Shown piece by piece: positions 51,753 to 60,036 of a stretch of DNA of 64,000 bases (positions are counted from its first letter, which is position 1; each line of letters starts with the position of its first letter). The position numbers and the translations under genes are program-made. Source of the stretch: Actinomadura alba (GTDB taxonomy: Bacteria; Actinomycetota; Actinomycetes; Streptosporangiales; Streptosporangiaceae); contig NZ_JABVEC010000012.1 of the NCBI RefSeq assembly GCF_014323705.1, positions 62,001 to 126,000 on the forward strand, written 5' to 3'. The notes under the pieces were generated by a model. It did no database searches, was not told the DNA's origin, and saw only the letters and a list, made by a program, of their open reading frames with translations.

Positions 51753-53249
51753 TCAGGTTCGCCGGATGGCGGTGAGCTTGATCCGGGCATCATTTCCGAG
51801 GATCTTTTCTGCGGCCGGCGGCAGCGGCAGATGCACGATCCATGTTCCCCGTACGGGGTTATCCATGGGCAGCGTCGGAGCATCCAGGTCTTGTGGTCGG
51901 TAGGTCGCGATCCGCCCGATGGCGGAGTTCCATGTGGTCCAGACGCGGAGCCGACCGTCGCATGGTCGTACGTCGACGATCAGGGTGTCGTCGAAGTCCG
52001 CCGCATGCTCCAGGTGGTGATCGAAAACTAAGTGCCCGTCCCGCTGCCGGAGCGACAGGAGCCGCAGTTGGAGGCTGAATCGCGCGGCCTGGTCCTTCTC
52101 CGGTGTGCGGTCGCTGCGCAGGAACGTCACCGCGAGCGGTTCCGGCTGCCCATCGGGCCCGTCGAACAGTTGGATGGGGCACCAGTGGCCGGCCGTCTGC
52201 TCGTGCTGGATGACCGGGACGCCGCGGACGGACAGCCGTACCTCCGCCTGCCAGACGACGTCGAGGTCCTGCTCCGGCGGTCGGCGGTGACCCACGAGCT
52301 CCGCCCGTACCTGAAGGTCACCGAAGAGGAACCGCTGCAGGTTCTGGTAGCCCTCCTCCGAGTTCACCAGGCCATAGGGGCCGCTGTGGCTGCGGTGGAC
52401 GACGATGCGATGCGCCCCCGGCACGTAGGCGTTCTCGATCTGAACGAGCCCGTCGCTCCTGGGGCCGACGGCCAGAGCCGAAAGACCGTGCGCCGTGGGG
52501 TAGTCCTCCGGGTCGGTCCCCACCAGACAGCAGATCCGGTCAAGCGGGAACTCCGCGTCGGTCATCCGCGCCGGATCCCAGCCCTCGGGGCACTCCCCGT
52601 CGGTCCGCAGCCGCTGGGCCGGGGTCAGGTACTCGTACATCCGGTCGGCTCCGAAGACGTCCGCGCCCTCTACGCCGGCGTCACGCAGCCATCCCAGGAT
52701 GTGCGAGCCGAGATCGAAGGCGATGCCTCTGTGGGGCGTGCCGTAGGTGAAGAGCCTGTCGACGAACTCGGTAGCCTTCCGCCCCGGCCGCCGATCCGGG
52801 ATGATCTTCTGGATGAGGCACCGGCAGATGAGGCCCCCCATCGAGTGGGCCACGAGGTGCACCCGCGGTGCCCGGGTCTTGGCCTGGAGCAACTCGATGA
52901 GATCGAGCAGATCCTCCGCCGCCTTCTCCAGGCGGAACTCCTTGGGGTCCTTGCTCAGCGAGCTCGCGGAGACGTCGTAGAACCGGTGGATCCAGATGCT
53001 GGCCGGGTCGACCTTCGGCTCGCGTCTCAGGTAGGCCATCTGATCGCCGTGGACGAAGGTCTCGTAGCCCCCGTCCTGGTGTAACCGGAGCAGCGGGCCC
53101 TCGAACTGATAGAAGATCGGATCCCCTCCCGCGCCCACTCGAACGTGGACGGAGCCCTCGTTGAACCCGTAGAGGGGATCCGCTACGGCCTGTTCGATGC
53201 CCGAACCCGCGAACCCTCGTACGTAGACGATCGGCAGCTTCGCCATCAT
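51753..53249 (-). CDS. PGAP1-like lipase/esterase with C-terminal beta domain
   Basis: The 498-aa protein starts at tandem ATGs behind GGGGGAT. It has no signal peptide. Alpha/beta-hydrolase features are IVYVRGFAGSG (oxyanion region), VHLVAHSMGGLICR with nucleophile Ser136, FTYGTPHRG and IVVHRSHSGPYGLVN with the likely catalytic His. Residues 310-498 form a strand-rich domain (RAELVGHRRPPEQDLDVVWQ and after). The lipase class acts on glycerolipids or acyl esters. It is divergent from a set of haem oxygenases, so release of fatty acid for oxidation is a plausible job. Confidence 0.75.
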   Translation of the reverse strand: MMAKLPIVYVRGFAGSGIEQAVADPLYGFNEGSVHVRVGAGGDPIFYQFEGPLLRLHQDGGYETFVHGDQMAYLRREPKVDPASIWIHRFYDVSASSLSKDPKEFRLEKAAEDLLDLIELLQAKTRAPRVHLVAHSMGGLICRCLIQKIIPDRRPGRKATEFVDRLFTYGTPHRGIAFDLGSHILGWLRDAGVEGADVFGADRMYEYLTPAQRLRTDGECPEGWDPARMTDAEFPLDRICCLVGTDPEDYPTAHGLSALAVGPRSDGLVQIENAYVPGAHRIVVHRSHSGPYGLVNSEEGYQNLQRFLFGDLQVRAELVGHRRPPEQDLDVVWQAEVRLSVRGVPVIQHEQTAGHWCPIQLFDGPDGQPEPLAVTFLRSDRTPEKDQAARFSLQLRLLSLRQRDGHLVFDHHLEHAADFDDTLIVDVRPCDGRLRVWTTWNSAIGRIATYRPQDLDAPTLPMDNPVRGTWIVHLPLPPAAEKILGNDARIKLTAIRRT

Positions 53250-53291
53250 GATCTATCCCCCGGCACAGATGCCCATTCAGGTGCACGACCA

Positions 53292-53684
53292 TCATCGGCA
53301 CGTGCAGTCGGCACGGGCGATGGTGATGGCCAGTGCGGTGTTGGTGACGGAGATGGCGGTCGCGACGGCGGCGACCCGGCGGGGCAACTGGTGCCGCAGG
53401 CCGGCCGAGGCGGCAGACACCGCGTCGGTCGCGTGGATCGCGATTCCGGCGTACTGGGCCCGCCTGCGCGCCTCCCCGCCGAGCGTCGGCGGCCACAACA
53501 GGTCCAGGGCCAGCACGACGGTCCGGACGCCGAACATCCTAAACGGGTAGATCGCCACCCCATTGGCGACCGGATTGGCGCCTAGCCGGCGCAGCATGAA
53601 CTCCGGCGCCACCATGGCCATCGTGCCGTTGAACAGTCGGATGACACCGAGGGCAATGCGGGCTTGATCGGAATTGAGAGCCAT
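53292..53684 (-). CDS. Small four-helix membrane protein (DUF4267-like)
   Basis: 130 aa from ATG 53684, with AGGGG about ten bases upstream. Features are RIALGVIRLFNGTMAMVAPE then RRLGANPVANGVAIYPFRMF and GVRTVVLALDLLWPP, with two later helices. The G..P..N...Y..RMFG.RT pattern resembles DUF4267-type proteins. It is directly upstream of the lipase gene and divergent from the oxygenase operon. Role unknown. Confidence 0.6.
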   Translation of the reverse strand: MALNSDQARIALGVIRLFNGTMAMVAPEFMLRRLGANPVANGVAIYPFRMFGVRTVVLALDLLWPPTLGGEARRRAQYAGIAIHATDAVSAASAGLRHQLPRRVAAVATAISVTNTALAITIARADCTCR

Positions 53685-53737
53685 CGCACTCATCCCCTAG
53701 CAGAGCAGGCGCAGAACAAATAACTCTTTAAGCGGTT

Positions 53738-53749
53738 ATATGTACATAT
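53738..53749. promoter_or_regulatory. Palindrome in the divergent promoter region
   Basis: ATATGTACATAT, a perfect 12-bp palindrome, lies in an unusually AT-rich stretch (53715-53760) between the divergent lipase-side and oxygenase-side genes. It could serve as a common operator, and the surrounding sequence offers -10-like boxes for both directions. Confidence 0.5.
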
Positions 53750-53839
53750 TGTCATTCTAGGTTGCGGGTTTTACCCAACGTCGAGAAGCGTTCGTTGGAG
53801 AAGCCATAAGAGGCCCTACGTAGGGATCGAGGACGGATC

Positions 53840-54304
53840 ATGTACGTCCTGCCTGCATCGACCGACATACTCTCCATACCCAATGCCGGGCTCGACCGAA
53901 TCTTCCGGGCGAGCCCCGCCGGGCCGATCCCGGACGGGGAGGCCCAGGGGACCGCGCTGCTCTTCTCCGGCACGGTGCTCGGACGGGCCATCGCACGGGT
54001 GGTGCACCTGCTCGTCTGGCAGGGCAAGGTCTTCGACCGGGACCACGGGCGGCTGCTCAACAAGGTGACTCCGTTCGGCCTTCGCAGGTTTCCGGCCGAG
54101 GTCCGGCATGGACCCAGCTTGGTCGACGGGAAGGAGTGCGTCGTCGTGGACTACTCGCACACCCCCGGCCCGGTGGGCGGGCTGCAAGACGAGATCAGGC
54201 TGGTCGCCCCGAACCTCTACCTGGGCGTGATCTTCTTTCGCGGCCGGCGTGTCATGGCCGCCTTCTCCCTGCGCTTCGGTACGGGTTCTGCCGGGCGGGT
54301 GTGA
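53840..54304 (+). CDS. Hypothetical protein of the lipid-oxygenation locus
   Basis: 154 aa starting MYVLPASTDILSIPNAGLDR with GAGGACGG upstream. It contains LVWQGKVFDRDHGRLLNKVT, VDGKECVVVDYSHTPGPVGG and LQDEIRLVAPNLYLGVIFFR. The W.GK.F ... D.S ... DEIR....YLG layout suggests a small beta-barrel (lipocalin-like) that could bind a fatty acid, but I do not recognise a named family. No signal peptide. First gene of the operon; the next starts 4 bp after it. Confidence 0.6.
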   Translation: MYVLPASTDILSIPNAGLDRIFRASPAGPIPDGEAQGTALLFSGTVLGRAIARVVHLLVWQGKVFDRDHGRLLNKVTPFGLRRFPAEVRHGPSLVDGKECVVVDYSHTPGPVGGLQDEIRLVAPNLYLGVIFFRGRRVMAAFSLRFGTGSAGRV

Positions 54305-54308
54305 CGAC

Positions 54309-55583
54309 ATGCCGCATCAGATCGCCGTGACGATTCGCGCCCCTATCGATGAGGGGCGAGCCGACGAACTGCGCAAACGACTGGTAGAGGTGGGCCGGGC
54401 GGGCATGGCCGGTGCGCCGTTCCGGTTCGACCGGTTACCCGGCGTCCACTTCGCGCGGTTCTTCGTCCTGCCCGAACAGCAGGACCTGACCGGTGCGGTG
54501 ATCCCGGCCGGGCTCGTCTACCTGGGAGAGGTGGACGCTCCGCTGGGACGTCACCTGGCCAACCTTCTGGACGTCGCGGGCGAAGGCGTCGACGAGGTCT
54601 TCGGCTACTGCACCGGCTATCCCGGAACCGGAGCGTCCCGTACGACGCGCTTACGCTGGCTGCGGGCGCACTCGATGCCCGCTGACGCCTTCTACGTCAA
54701 CACGATCGGCCGTGGTCAGGCGCAGATCCGTGCCGAGGCCACGCTGCGGGCGGCCATCGAGGAGTTCCTGGACGGGCAGCACGAGGACCTGTCCGACCGC
54801 ACCCCGCTCCAGATTCGGCAGGAGATCCGGGCCTACGTCAACGACACGCCCGAGCTCGCATGGGCGCTGCACCCGCCGCCCCGGCCGGCCTTGTCGTGGC
54901 GGGCGAAAGAGGCGCTGCACCGCTTCGGCGTGCCGGCGCTGCTTCTGCCCGCCCTCCCGGCCCTGATCGTCGCGGCACCGGTCTGGGCGGTGCTGCTGCG
55001 CCTGCACGAGCTGCGAGACGAGCCCGACACCGAACGCCCGGCACCCGAGCAACTCCAGGAACTGGCCGAGCTCGAGGACCTGGCCGCACAGAACCCGTTC
55101 ACCGCCGTCGGCCTCGTCAAGCCGGGGCCGCTACGGGGGCTGACCATCCGCCTGGTGCTGAGCGCCATCGACTACGCCGTGCGCCATCACTACGGCCACG
55201 CCGATCTGGCCGGAGTGAAGACCATTCACTTCGCCCGCTGGGTGTCCATGGACGACCGGCGGCGGGTGCTGTTCGCCAGCGACTACGACGGCAGTCTCGA
55301 AAGCTACATGGACGACTTCATCGACAAGGTCGCCTGGGGCCTCAACGCCGTGTTCGGCAACGGCGTCGGATATCCGCGGACCCGCTGGCTGCTGTTCGGC
55401 GGTGCGCGGGACGAGCAAGCCTTCAAGTACTACCTGCGGCGCCACCAGATACCCACTGCGGCGTGGTACTCGGCCTACGAATCGCTCACCGCACGCAACA
55501 TCGAGCGGAACGCGCTCATCCGGGCCGGCCTGAACGGTGAGATGAGCCCGGCCGAGGCCGAACGCTGGCTGCGGATGCTGTGA
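54309..55583 (+). CDS. Unknown protein with two related halves around a membrane segment
   Basis: 424 aa. The N-terminal half (residues 1-130) has GVHFARFFVLPEQQ, LVYLGEVD and GYCTGYP. The C-terminal half (295-424) has TIHFARWVSMDDRRRVLFAS, DYDGSLESYMDDFIDK and GNGVGYP. The match of HFAR..., a strand of L/V residues, then G..GYP shows an internal duplication, probably a ferredoxin-like fold. Between them lies a hydrophobic segment (FGVPALLLPALPALIVAAPV, about 207-226). It sits 28 bp upstream of the DyP peroxidase. No family name is known to me; a haem or peroxide accessory role is inferred. Confidence 0.6.
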   Translation: MPHQIAVTIRAPIDEGRADELRKRLVEVGRAGMAGAPFRFDRLPGVHFARFFVLPEQQDLTGAVIPAGLVYLGEVDAPLGRHLANLLDVAGEGVDEVFGYCTGYPGTGASRTTRLRWLRAHSMPADAFYVNTIGRGQAQIRAEATLRAAIEEFLDGQHEDLSDRTPLQIRQEIRAYVNDTPELAWALHPPPRPALSWRAKEALHRFGVPALLLPALPALIVAAPVWAVLLRLHELRDEPDTERPAPEQLQELAELEDLAAQNPFTAVGLVKPGPLRGLTIRLVLSAIDYAVRHHYGHADLAGVKTIHFARWVSMDDRRRVLFASDYDGSLESYMDDFIDKVAWGLNAVFGNGVGYPRTRWLLFGGARDEQAFKYYLRRHQIPTAAWYSAYESLTARNIERNALIRAGLNGEMSPAEAERWLRML

Positions 55584-55610
55584 GGTCGCGATCGCGAGGA
55601 GGTGACGAGC

Positions 55611-56999
55611 ATGCAGCCGGAACTGGAACTGGAGGACGTCCAGGGGCTGGTGGCCCGCGGTTACCGCACGCTGCCCGCCGGGTGCTTCACCCTCTTCGGT
55701 GTCGAGGACCCCGCGGCCGGTGACACGCTCGAAGGGCTGATCCCACGGATCCCGAACGCCGGCCCGTTCACCGGCGATGTCGCCCTCCACCTGGCCCTGA
55801 CCGCCTCCGGGCTGCGCAGGCTGGGATTACCCGCGCCGATCATGGAGGGCTTCGCGGCCGAGTTCACCGAGGGCATGACCGCGCCGCATCGCAGCCGATT
55901 CCTGGGCGACACCGGGGATACCGACCCGCGGTCATGGCTGTGGGGCGGACCCGCGTCCCCCCGGTGTGACGGCATGGTGCTGCTCTATGCTCGCGACGCC
56001 ACCCTGCTGAACGCCCAACAGGACCTGCTGTGCCAAGCCCTGCGGGCCGGCGGCCTGACCGTGCTCGCGGAGCTGCGCACACTCCCGTTCACCGACACCG
56101 AGCCGTTCGGCTTCCGCGACGGCATCTCCCAGCCGGTGATCGAGGGCCTGTCGAAGGCCGCCGCGGCCGCACGGACCGTCCCTGCGGGCGAGTTCGTCCT
56201 CGGCTATCCGAACGCCTACGGCCTGCTCACCGACCGGCCACTGCTACCTTCCTCGGCCGACCCCGACCGGCTGCTCCCCCGGGACCACCGCCGCGACGGC
56301 CTGGCCGACCTGGGCCGAGGCGGCAGCTACTTGGTGCTCCGCCAGCTCGAACAGGATGTCGCCGCCTTCCACAGGTACGTCAAGGACGCCGCCGGGCCGG
56401 CGGGCCCGGACCTACTGGCTGCCAGGCTGATCGGCCGCTGGCCGAGCGGCGCCCCGCTGGTCAAGACCCCAGACGACGACCCCCGGCTCCGCGATGATAA
56501 TGAGTTCGGCTACCACCGCGCCGATCCGTACGGTCTGGCCTGCCCGATCGGCGCGCACATCCGCCGGGCCAACCCGCGGGACTCGCTCGACCCGGACCCC
56601 GGCACCGCGAAGTCCCTGGAGATCAACGACCGGCACCGCCTGCTGCGCCGCGGCCGCCCCTACGACACCGACGGCGCCACCGGGCTGTACTTCCTCTGCC
56701 TCAGCGGCAATCTCGCCAGGCAGTACGAGTTCGTCCAGCACACCTGGGTGAACGATCCGGCGTTCAACGGGCTGTCCGACGCCACGGACCCCCTTGTGGG
56801 GCCGCGTGGCCCGGGCGGCACGACCTTCACCGTTCAGGCCCGGCCGGCGCGCGAGCGCCATCTGGGCCTGCCGGCCTTCGTCCGCGTCCGGGGCGGCGCC
56901 TACTTCTTCCTGCCGGGCATCCGAGCCCTGCGTTACCTGGCCCGGCTGCCCCGGACGCGCGGCGCATCGGGTGGCCACCGCACAAGGGCACGGCGTTAG
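55611..56999 (+). CDS. DyP-type haem peroxidase
   Basis: 462 aa from ATG 55611 (GAGGAGG at the right distance; an upstream GTG is less likely). Both DyP hallmarks are present: GFRDG (167-171) with the catalytic Asp170, and the proximal haem ligand His316 in CPIGAHIRRANPRDS. The domain is of the large cytosolic class (no Tat leader). DyPs use hydrogen peroxide or lipid hydroperoxides. No encapsulin gene is near. Its place directly before an alpha-dioxygenase-like gene suggests it reduces or transforms the hydroperoxide product (inference). Confidence 0.85.
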   Translation: MQPELELEDVQGLVARGYRTLPAGCFTLFGVEDPAAGDTLEGLIPRIPNAGPFTGDVALHLALTASGLRRLGLPAPIMEGFAAEFTEGMTAPHRSRFLGDTGDTDPRSWLWGGPASPRCDGMVLLYARDATLLNAQQDLLCQALRAGGLTVLAELRTLPFTDTEPFGFRDGISQPVIEGLSKAAAAARTVPAGEFVLGYPNAYGLLTDRPLLPSSADPDRLLPRDHRRDGLADLGRGGSYLVLRQLEQDVAAFHRYVKDAAGPAGPDLLAARLIGRWPSGAPLVKTPDDDPRLRDDNEFGYHRADPYGLACPIGAHIRRANPRDSLDPDPGTAKSLEINDRHRLLRRGRPYDTDGATGLYFLCLSGNLARQYEFVQHTWVNDPAFNGLSDATDPLVGPRGPGGTTFTVQARPARERHLGLPAFVRVRGGAYFFLPGIRALRYLARLPRTRGASGGHRTRARR

Positions 57000-57036
57000 G
57001 ACGCCGCGTTTTCCCACGTACGGAGAGGTGATCAGC

Positions 57037-58917
57037 ATGGTCAAGGCCAAGGGGCACACAGCGGTACGGCCCGTACCCGTCCGCGAGCGGGCTCGACCGG
57101 AGGTACGGCGAGCACGCGCGCGATCGGTGTTCGCGCGCCTCTACCAGGGCACGGCGGCGTGTCTGGACCGTACGATCGGCTGGCATCGACTGCCCACACC
57201 GCTCGGCTTACTCGTGCTGCTCGGGCTCCGCGACACCATGCGCCGGCAGAACCTCTTCGACACCGAGGTCCAGCCCGCCACCAACCGCCCGCCGTTACGC
57301 CCGTACACGCCAGAGGACCGCACGGCCAGGACCGCGGACGGCACGCACAACGACCCGGCCGACCCCCGGATGGGCATGGCCGGGGCGCGATTCGGACGCA
57401 ACATTCCGATCGAGGCGACGTTCCCGGAAACACCACCTCAGATCCTGTCACCGAATCCCCGCGAGATCAGCCGCCGGCTGCTGACCCGCACCGAGCTGAT
57501 CCCGGCCACGTCGGTCAACGCCCTGGTCAGCCCCTGGCTGCAGTTCATGATCCGAGACTGGTTCAGCCACGGCCCCAGCCCCAAGGACGAACCGTGGCAG
57601 ATCCCGCTGGCCGCCGACGACCCGTGGCCGGCGCCGCCCATGACAGTGCTGCGCAGCCGGCCGGACCCGACCATGCCGCCCGGCGCCAGGCCACCGACCT
57701 GGGCGAGCACTGAGACCCACTGGTGGGACGCCTCGCAGATCTACGGATCGGGACCCGAGGTGCAAAGGCAGCTCCGTACGGGGCAGGACGGCAAGCTGCG
57801 CGTCACCCCAGAGGGGCTGCAGTGGCTGCCCGACGACCCGGCCATCGATCCCACCCAGGTGCCCGGCTTCTGGGCCGGGTTGCTGATGATGCACACGCTG
57901 TTCACCCACGAGCACAACGCGATCTGCGACCGGCTCCGCGCCGAGCACCCGACCTGGGGCGACGCGGAGCTGTTCCAGCGGGCCCGGCTGATCAACGCGG
58001 CGCTGATCGCCAAGATCCACACCGTGGAGTGGACACCCGCGGTCATCAGCCACCCCACGACCAAGGTGGGCCTGCGCGCCAACTGGTGGGGCCTGGCCGG
58101 CGAGCGGGTGCACCGCATGCTCGGCCGGATCGGACGCGGCGACCTCATCAGCGGGATCCCCGGGTCACGAACCCGGCTCGACGGCGTCCCGTTCGCGCTC
58201 ACCGAGGAGTTCGTCGCGGTCTACCGCATGCACCCGCTGGTGCCCGACGACTTCCGGATCCGCTCACTCGCCGACGACCACGAGCTGGCCACCATCACCC
58301 TGCGCGACCTGGCGGGCCCACATGCGGCGGACGCCGTACAACGGCACGGGATCGAGAACCTGTTGTACTCCTTCGGCACGATGCATCCCGGGCTGGTCAC
58401 CCTGCACAACTTCCCACGGTTCCTGCAGGAGTTCCACCGGCCTGACGGCCACCTGCAGGACCTCGCCGCCACCGACATCCTGCGTACGAGGGAGCTGGGC
58501 GTGCCGCGCTACAACGAGTTCCGACGGCTGCTGCGGCTCGCGCCGGCCAAGACCTTCCTCCAGCTCACCGGTGACCCGGCGACGGCCAGGGAGATCGAGG
58601 AGATCTATCAGGGCGACATCGAGCAAGTAGACCTCATGATCGGCATGTACGCCGAGAGGCGGCCACAGGGCTTCGCCTTCAGCGACACGGCCTTCCGCAT
58701 CTTCCTGCTGATGGCCACCCGCCGGTTGAACGCCGACCGGTTCCTCTCCGAGTTCTACCGGCCGGAGGTCTACACGCGGGAGGGCCTGGCCTGGGTGGCC
58801 GACAACACCATGACGTCGGTGCTGCTGCGCCACTACCCGAACCTGCGGCCCGCGCTCGCCGGTGTGCCCAACGCGTTCATGCCGTGGTCTCACGTGGCGG
58901 ACACGACGGTGCCGTGA
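57037..58917 (+). CDS. Alpha-dioxygenase/cyclooxygenase-like haem protein
   Basis: 626 aa from ATG 57037 (GGAGAGGTG upstream). The sequence follows plant fatty-acid alpha-dioxygenase throughout: IGWHRLPTPLGLLVLLGLRD (residues 47-65), ADGTHNDPADP, ARFGRNIP, WLQFMIRDWFSHG (167-179), WWDASQIYGS, FTHEHNAICDRL and VYRMHPLVPD with the radical Tyr396 and proximal His399 of the COX/DOX superfamily. Alpha-dioxygenases add oxygen to fatty acids to give 2-hydroperoxides. At the distal His position (HDW) this protein has Arg173 (RDW), which may alter peroxide activation. Confidence 0.82.
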   Translation: MVKAKGHTAVRPVPVRERARPEVRRARARSVFARLYQGTAACLDRTIGWHRLPTPLGLLVLLGLRDTMRRQNLFDTEVQPATNRPPLRPYTPEDRTARTADGTHNDPADPRMGMAGARFGRNIPIEATFPETPPQILSPNPREISRRLLTRTELIPATSVNALVSPWLQFMIRDWFSHGPSPKDEPWQIPLAADDPWPAPPMTVLRSRPDPTMPPGARPPTWASTETHWWDASQIYGSGPEVQRQLRTGQDGKLRVTPEGLQWLPDDPAIDPTQVPGFWAGLLMMHTLFTHEHNAICDRLRAEHPTWGDAELFQRARLINAALIAKIHTVEWTPAVISHPTTKVGLRANWWGLAGERVHRMLGRIGRGDLISGIPGSRTRLDGVPFALTEEFVAVYRMHPLVPDDFRIRSLADDHELATITLRDLAGPHAADAVQRHGIENLLYSFGTMHPGLVTLHNFPRFLQEFHRPDGHLQDLAATDILRTRELGVPRYNEFRRLLRLAPAKTFLQLTGDPATAREIEEIYQGDIEQVDLMIGMYAERRPQGFAFSDTAFRIFLLMATRRLNADRFLSEFYRPEVYTREGLAWVADNTMTSVLLRHYPNLRPALAGVPNAFMPWSHVADTTVP

Positions 58918-58952
58918 CAGCGGCGCGCTCGTCATGAACCGAGGAGGATCCC

Positions 58953-59069
58953 ATGGCCCAACCACAAGAACCGGGCATCGAGGAAGCCCGACTGGTCGCC
59001 GATAACGTCGATCGGACACCGAACGCGGCGACCGAGCCCGACGAAGAACAGGCGCTCCGCGACCGGTAA
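58953..59069 (+). CDS. 38-aa small protein of the dioxygenase operon
   Basis: A very strong ribosome site (GAGGAGGA) lies 7 bases before ATG 58953. The product is highly acidic and hydrophilic (starting MAQPQEPGIEEARLVADN, then TEPDEEQALRDR). It has no hydrophobic or Cys residues. It is 35 bases downstream of the dioxygenase-like gene on the same strand, so probably co-transcribed. It could be a small regulator or a precursor-type peptide; nothing supports a specific function. Confidence 0.5.
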   Translation: MAQPQEPGIEEARLVADNVDRTPNAATEPDEEQALRDR

Positions 59070-59116
59070 CGGCGAGCCGGATCCCGACGGTGTCTACCGT
59101 GGAGAAGGGCCAGGCC

Positions 59117-59751
59117 ATGACCGTTGAAAGTATGCTCATCGAAGTGCGCAAGCACGTAGGGCTCGGCGAGCCCAACTTCATCCAGGCGTGGTATCGGGAA
59201 CGCAACGGCAACGATTACGCGGGGAACTTCCCCTGGTGTGACGCGTTCGTGACCTACTGCGCGTACAGGTCCGGGAACCACAAGGCGGTGTGTCCTGCGG
59301 GGGACCGCGCCTACACCGTGTGGCACGCGCAAGACTTTCAGAACCTCGGGCGCTGGCACCCCGGCACGGCGGTGAACGTGGACCGGGCCCGGCCGGGCGA
59401 CGTCGTCTTCTTCGACTGGGGCAACACCGACGTCATCAGCACGACATCCCAGCGATCCTCGACCTGTCGGAAGAGATGATGGCCGACCTCACCGGAGCGC
59501 GCTCCAACAGCGTGCACGTCAGGTTCCAGGTGCTGTCCTGGGGAACCGGCCGCGGCTACCGCCACTCGGGCACCGGTTACGACCTGGCCATGGCCGGGCT
59601 CACTCCGCAACTGAACGTGGACGGGAACTTCGGCCCGCTGACCGAAGCGGGCGTCAAGCGGCTGCAGCAGAAGGCGAACATCACCGTGACCGGCGTGTAC
59701 GACGAGGAGTCGGAGGTCGTGCTGAGGGCGGTGCTCCAGACCATGGCGTAA
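59117..59751 (+). pseudogene. CHAP-domain / peptidoglycan-binding protein, frameshifted
   Basis: The first frame gives EVRKHVGLGEPNFIQAWYRE, FPWCDAFVTYCAYRSGN with the catalytic-type Cys, and RARPGDVVFFDWGNTDVIS, then leaves frame at about 59440 before the conserved catalytic His. The second frame resumes with GYDLAMAGLTPQLNVDGNFG and PLTEAGVKRLQQKANITVTG, a PG_binding_1 domain. Intact relatives are cell-wall hydrolases or phage-like endolysins. Loss of the His segment and the shift make it inactive. Confidence 0.65.
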
Positions 59752-60036
59752 GGGTGACTTGGTCGACTCCGTACCTACCGGAAGCTCCGCAGCTTCACCT
59801 GCCGAGGCCGAGGTTGCCGTTTCGGTACTGCCGATGATGCCCGGCATGCCCGAACGCCGCACCCACGACCCCATTCCATGGAGACCGACCGGCCCCGCTC
59901 TAGTGCAACTGGCCCGCCAGTCGAGCCTGCTCGAGCCGTGCGCTAGCCGATCGAGCCCGCCACGCAGGTACACATCAAGGGGGACTTGAGTATCTGTACT
60001 CAGGCGGTGGCATCACCTGGGCAACATGATCGCTGC

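Noticed and set aside
55611..56999. DyP peroxidase as encapsulin cargo
   Set aside because: No encapsulin shell gene is in the neighbourhood and no clear C-terminal targeting peptide is seen; the Arg-rich tail alone is not evidence.
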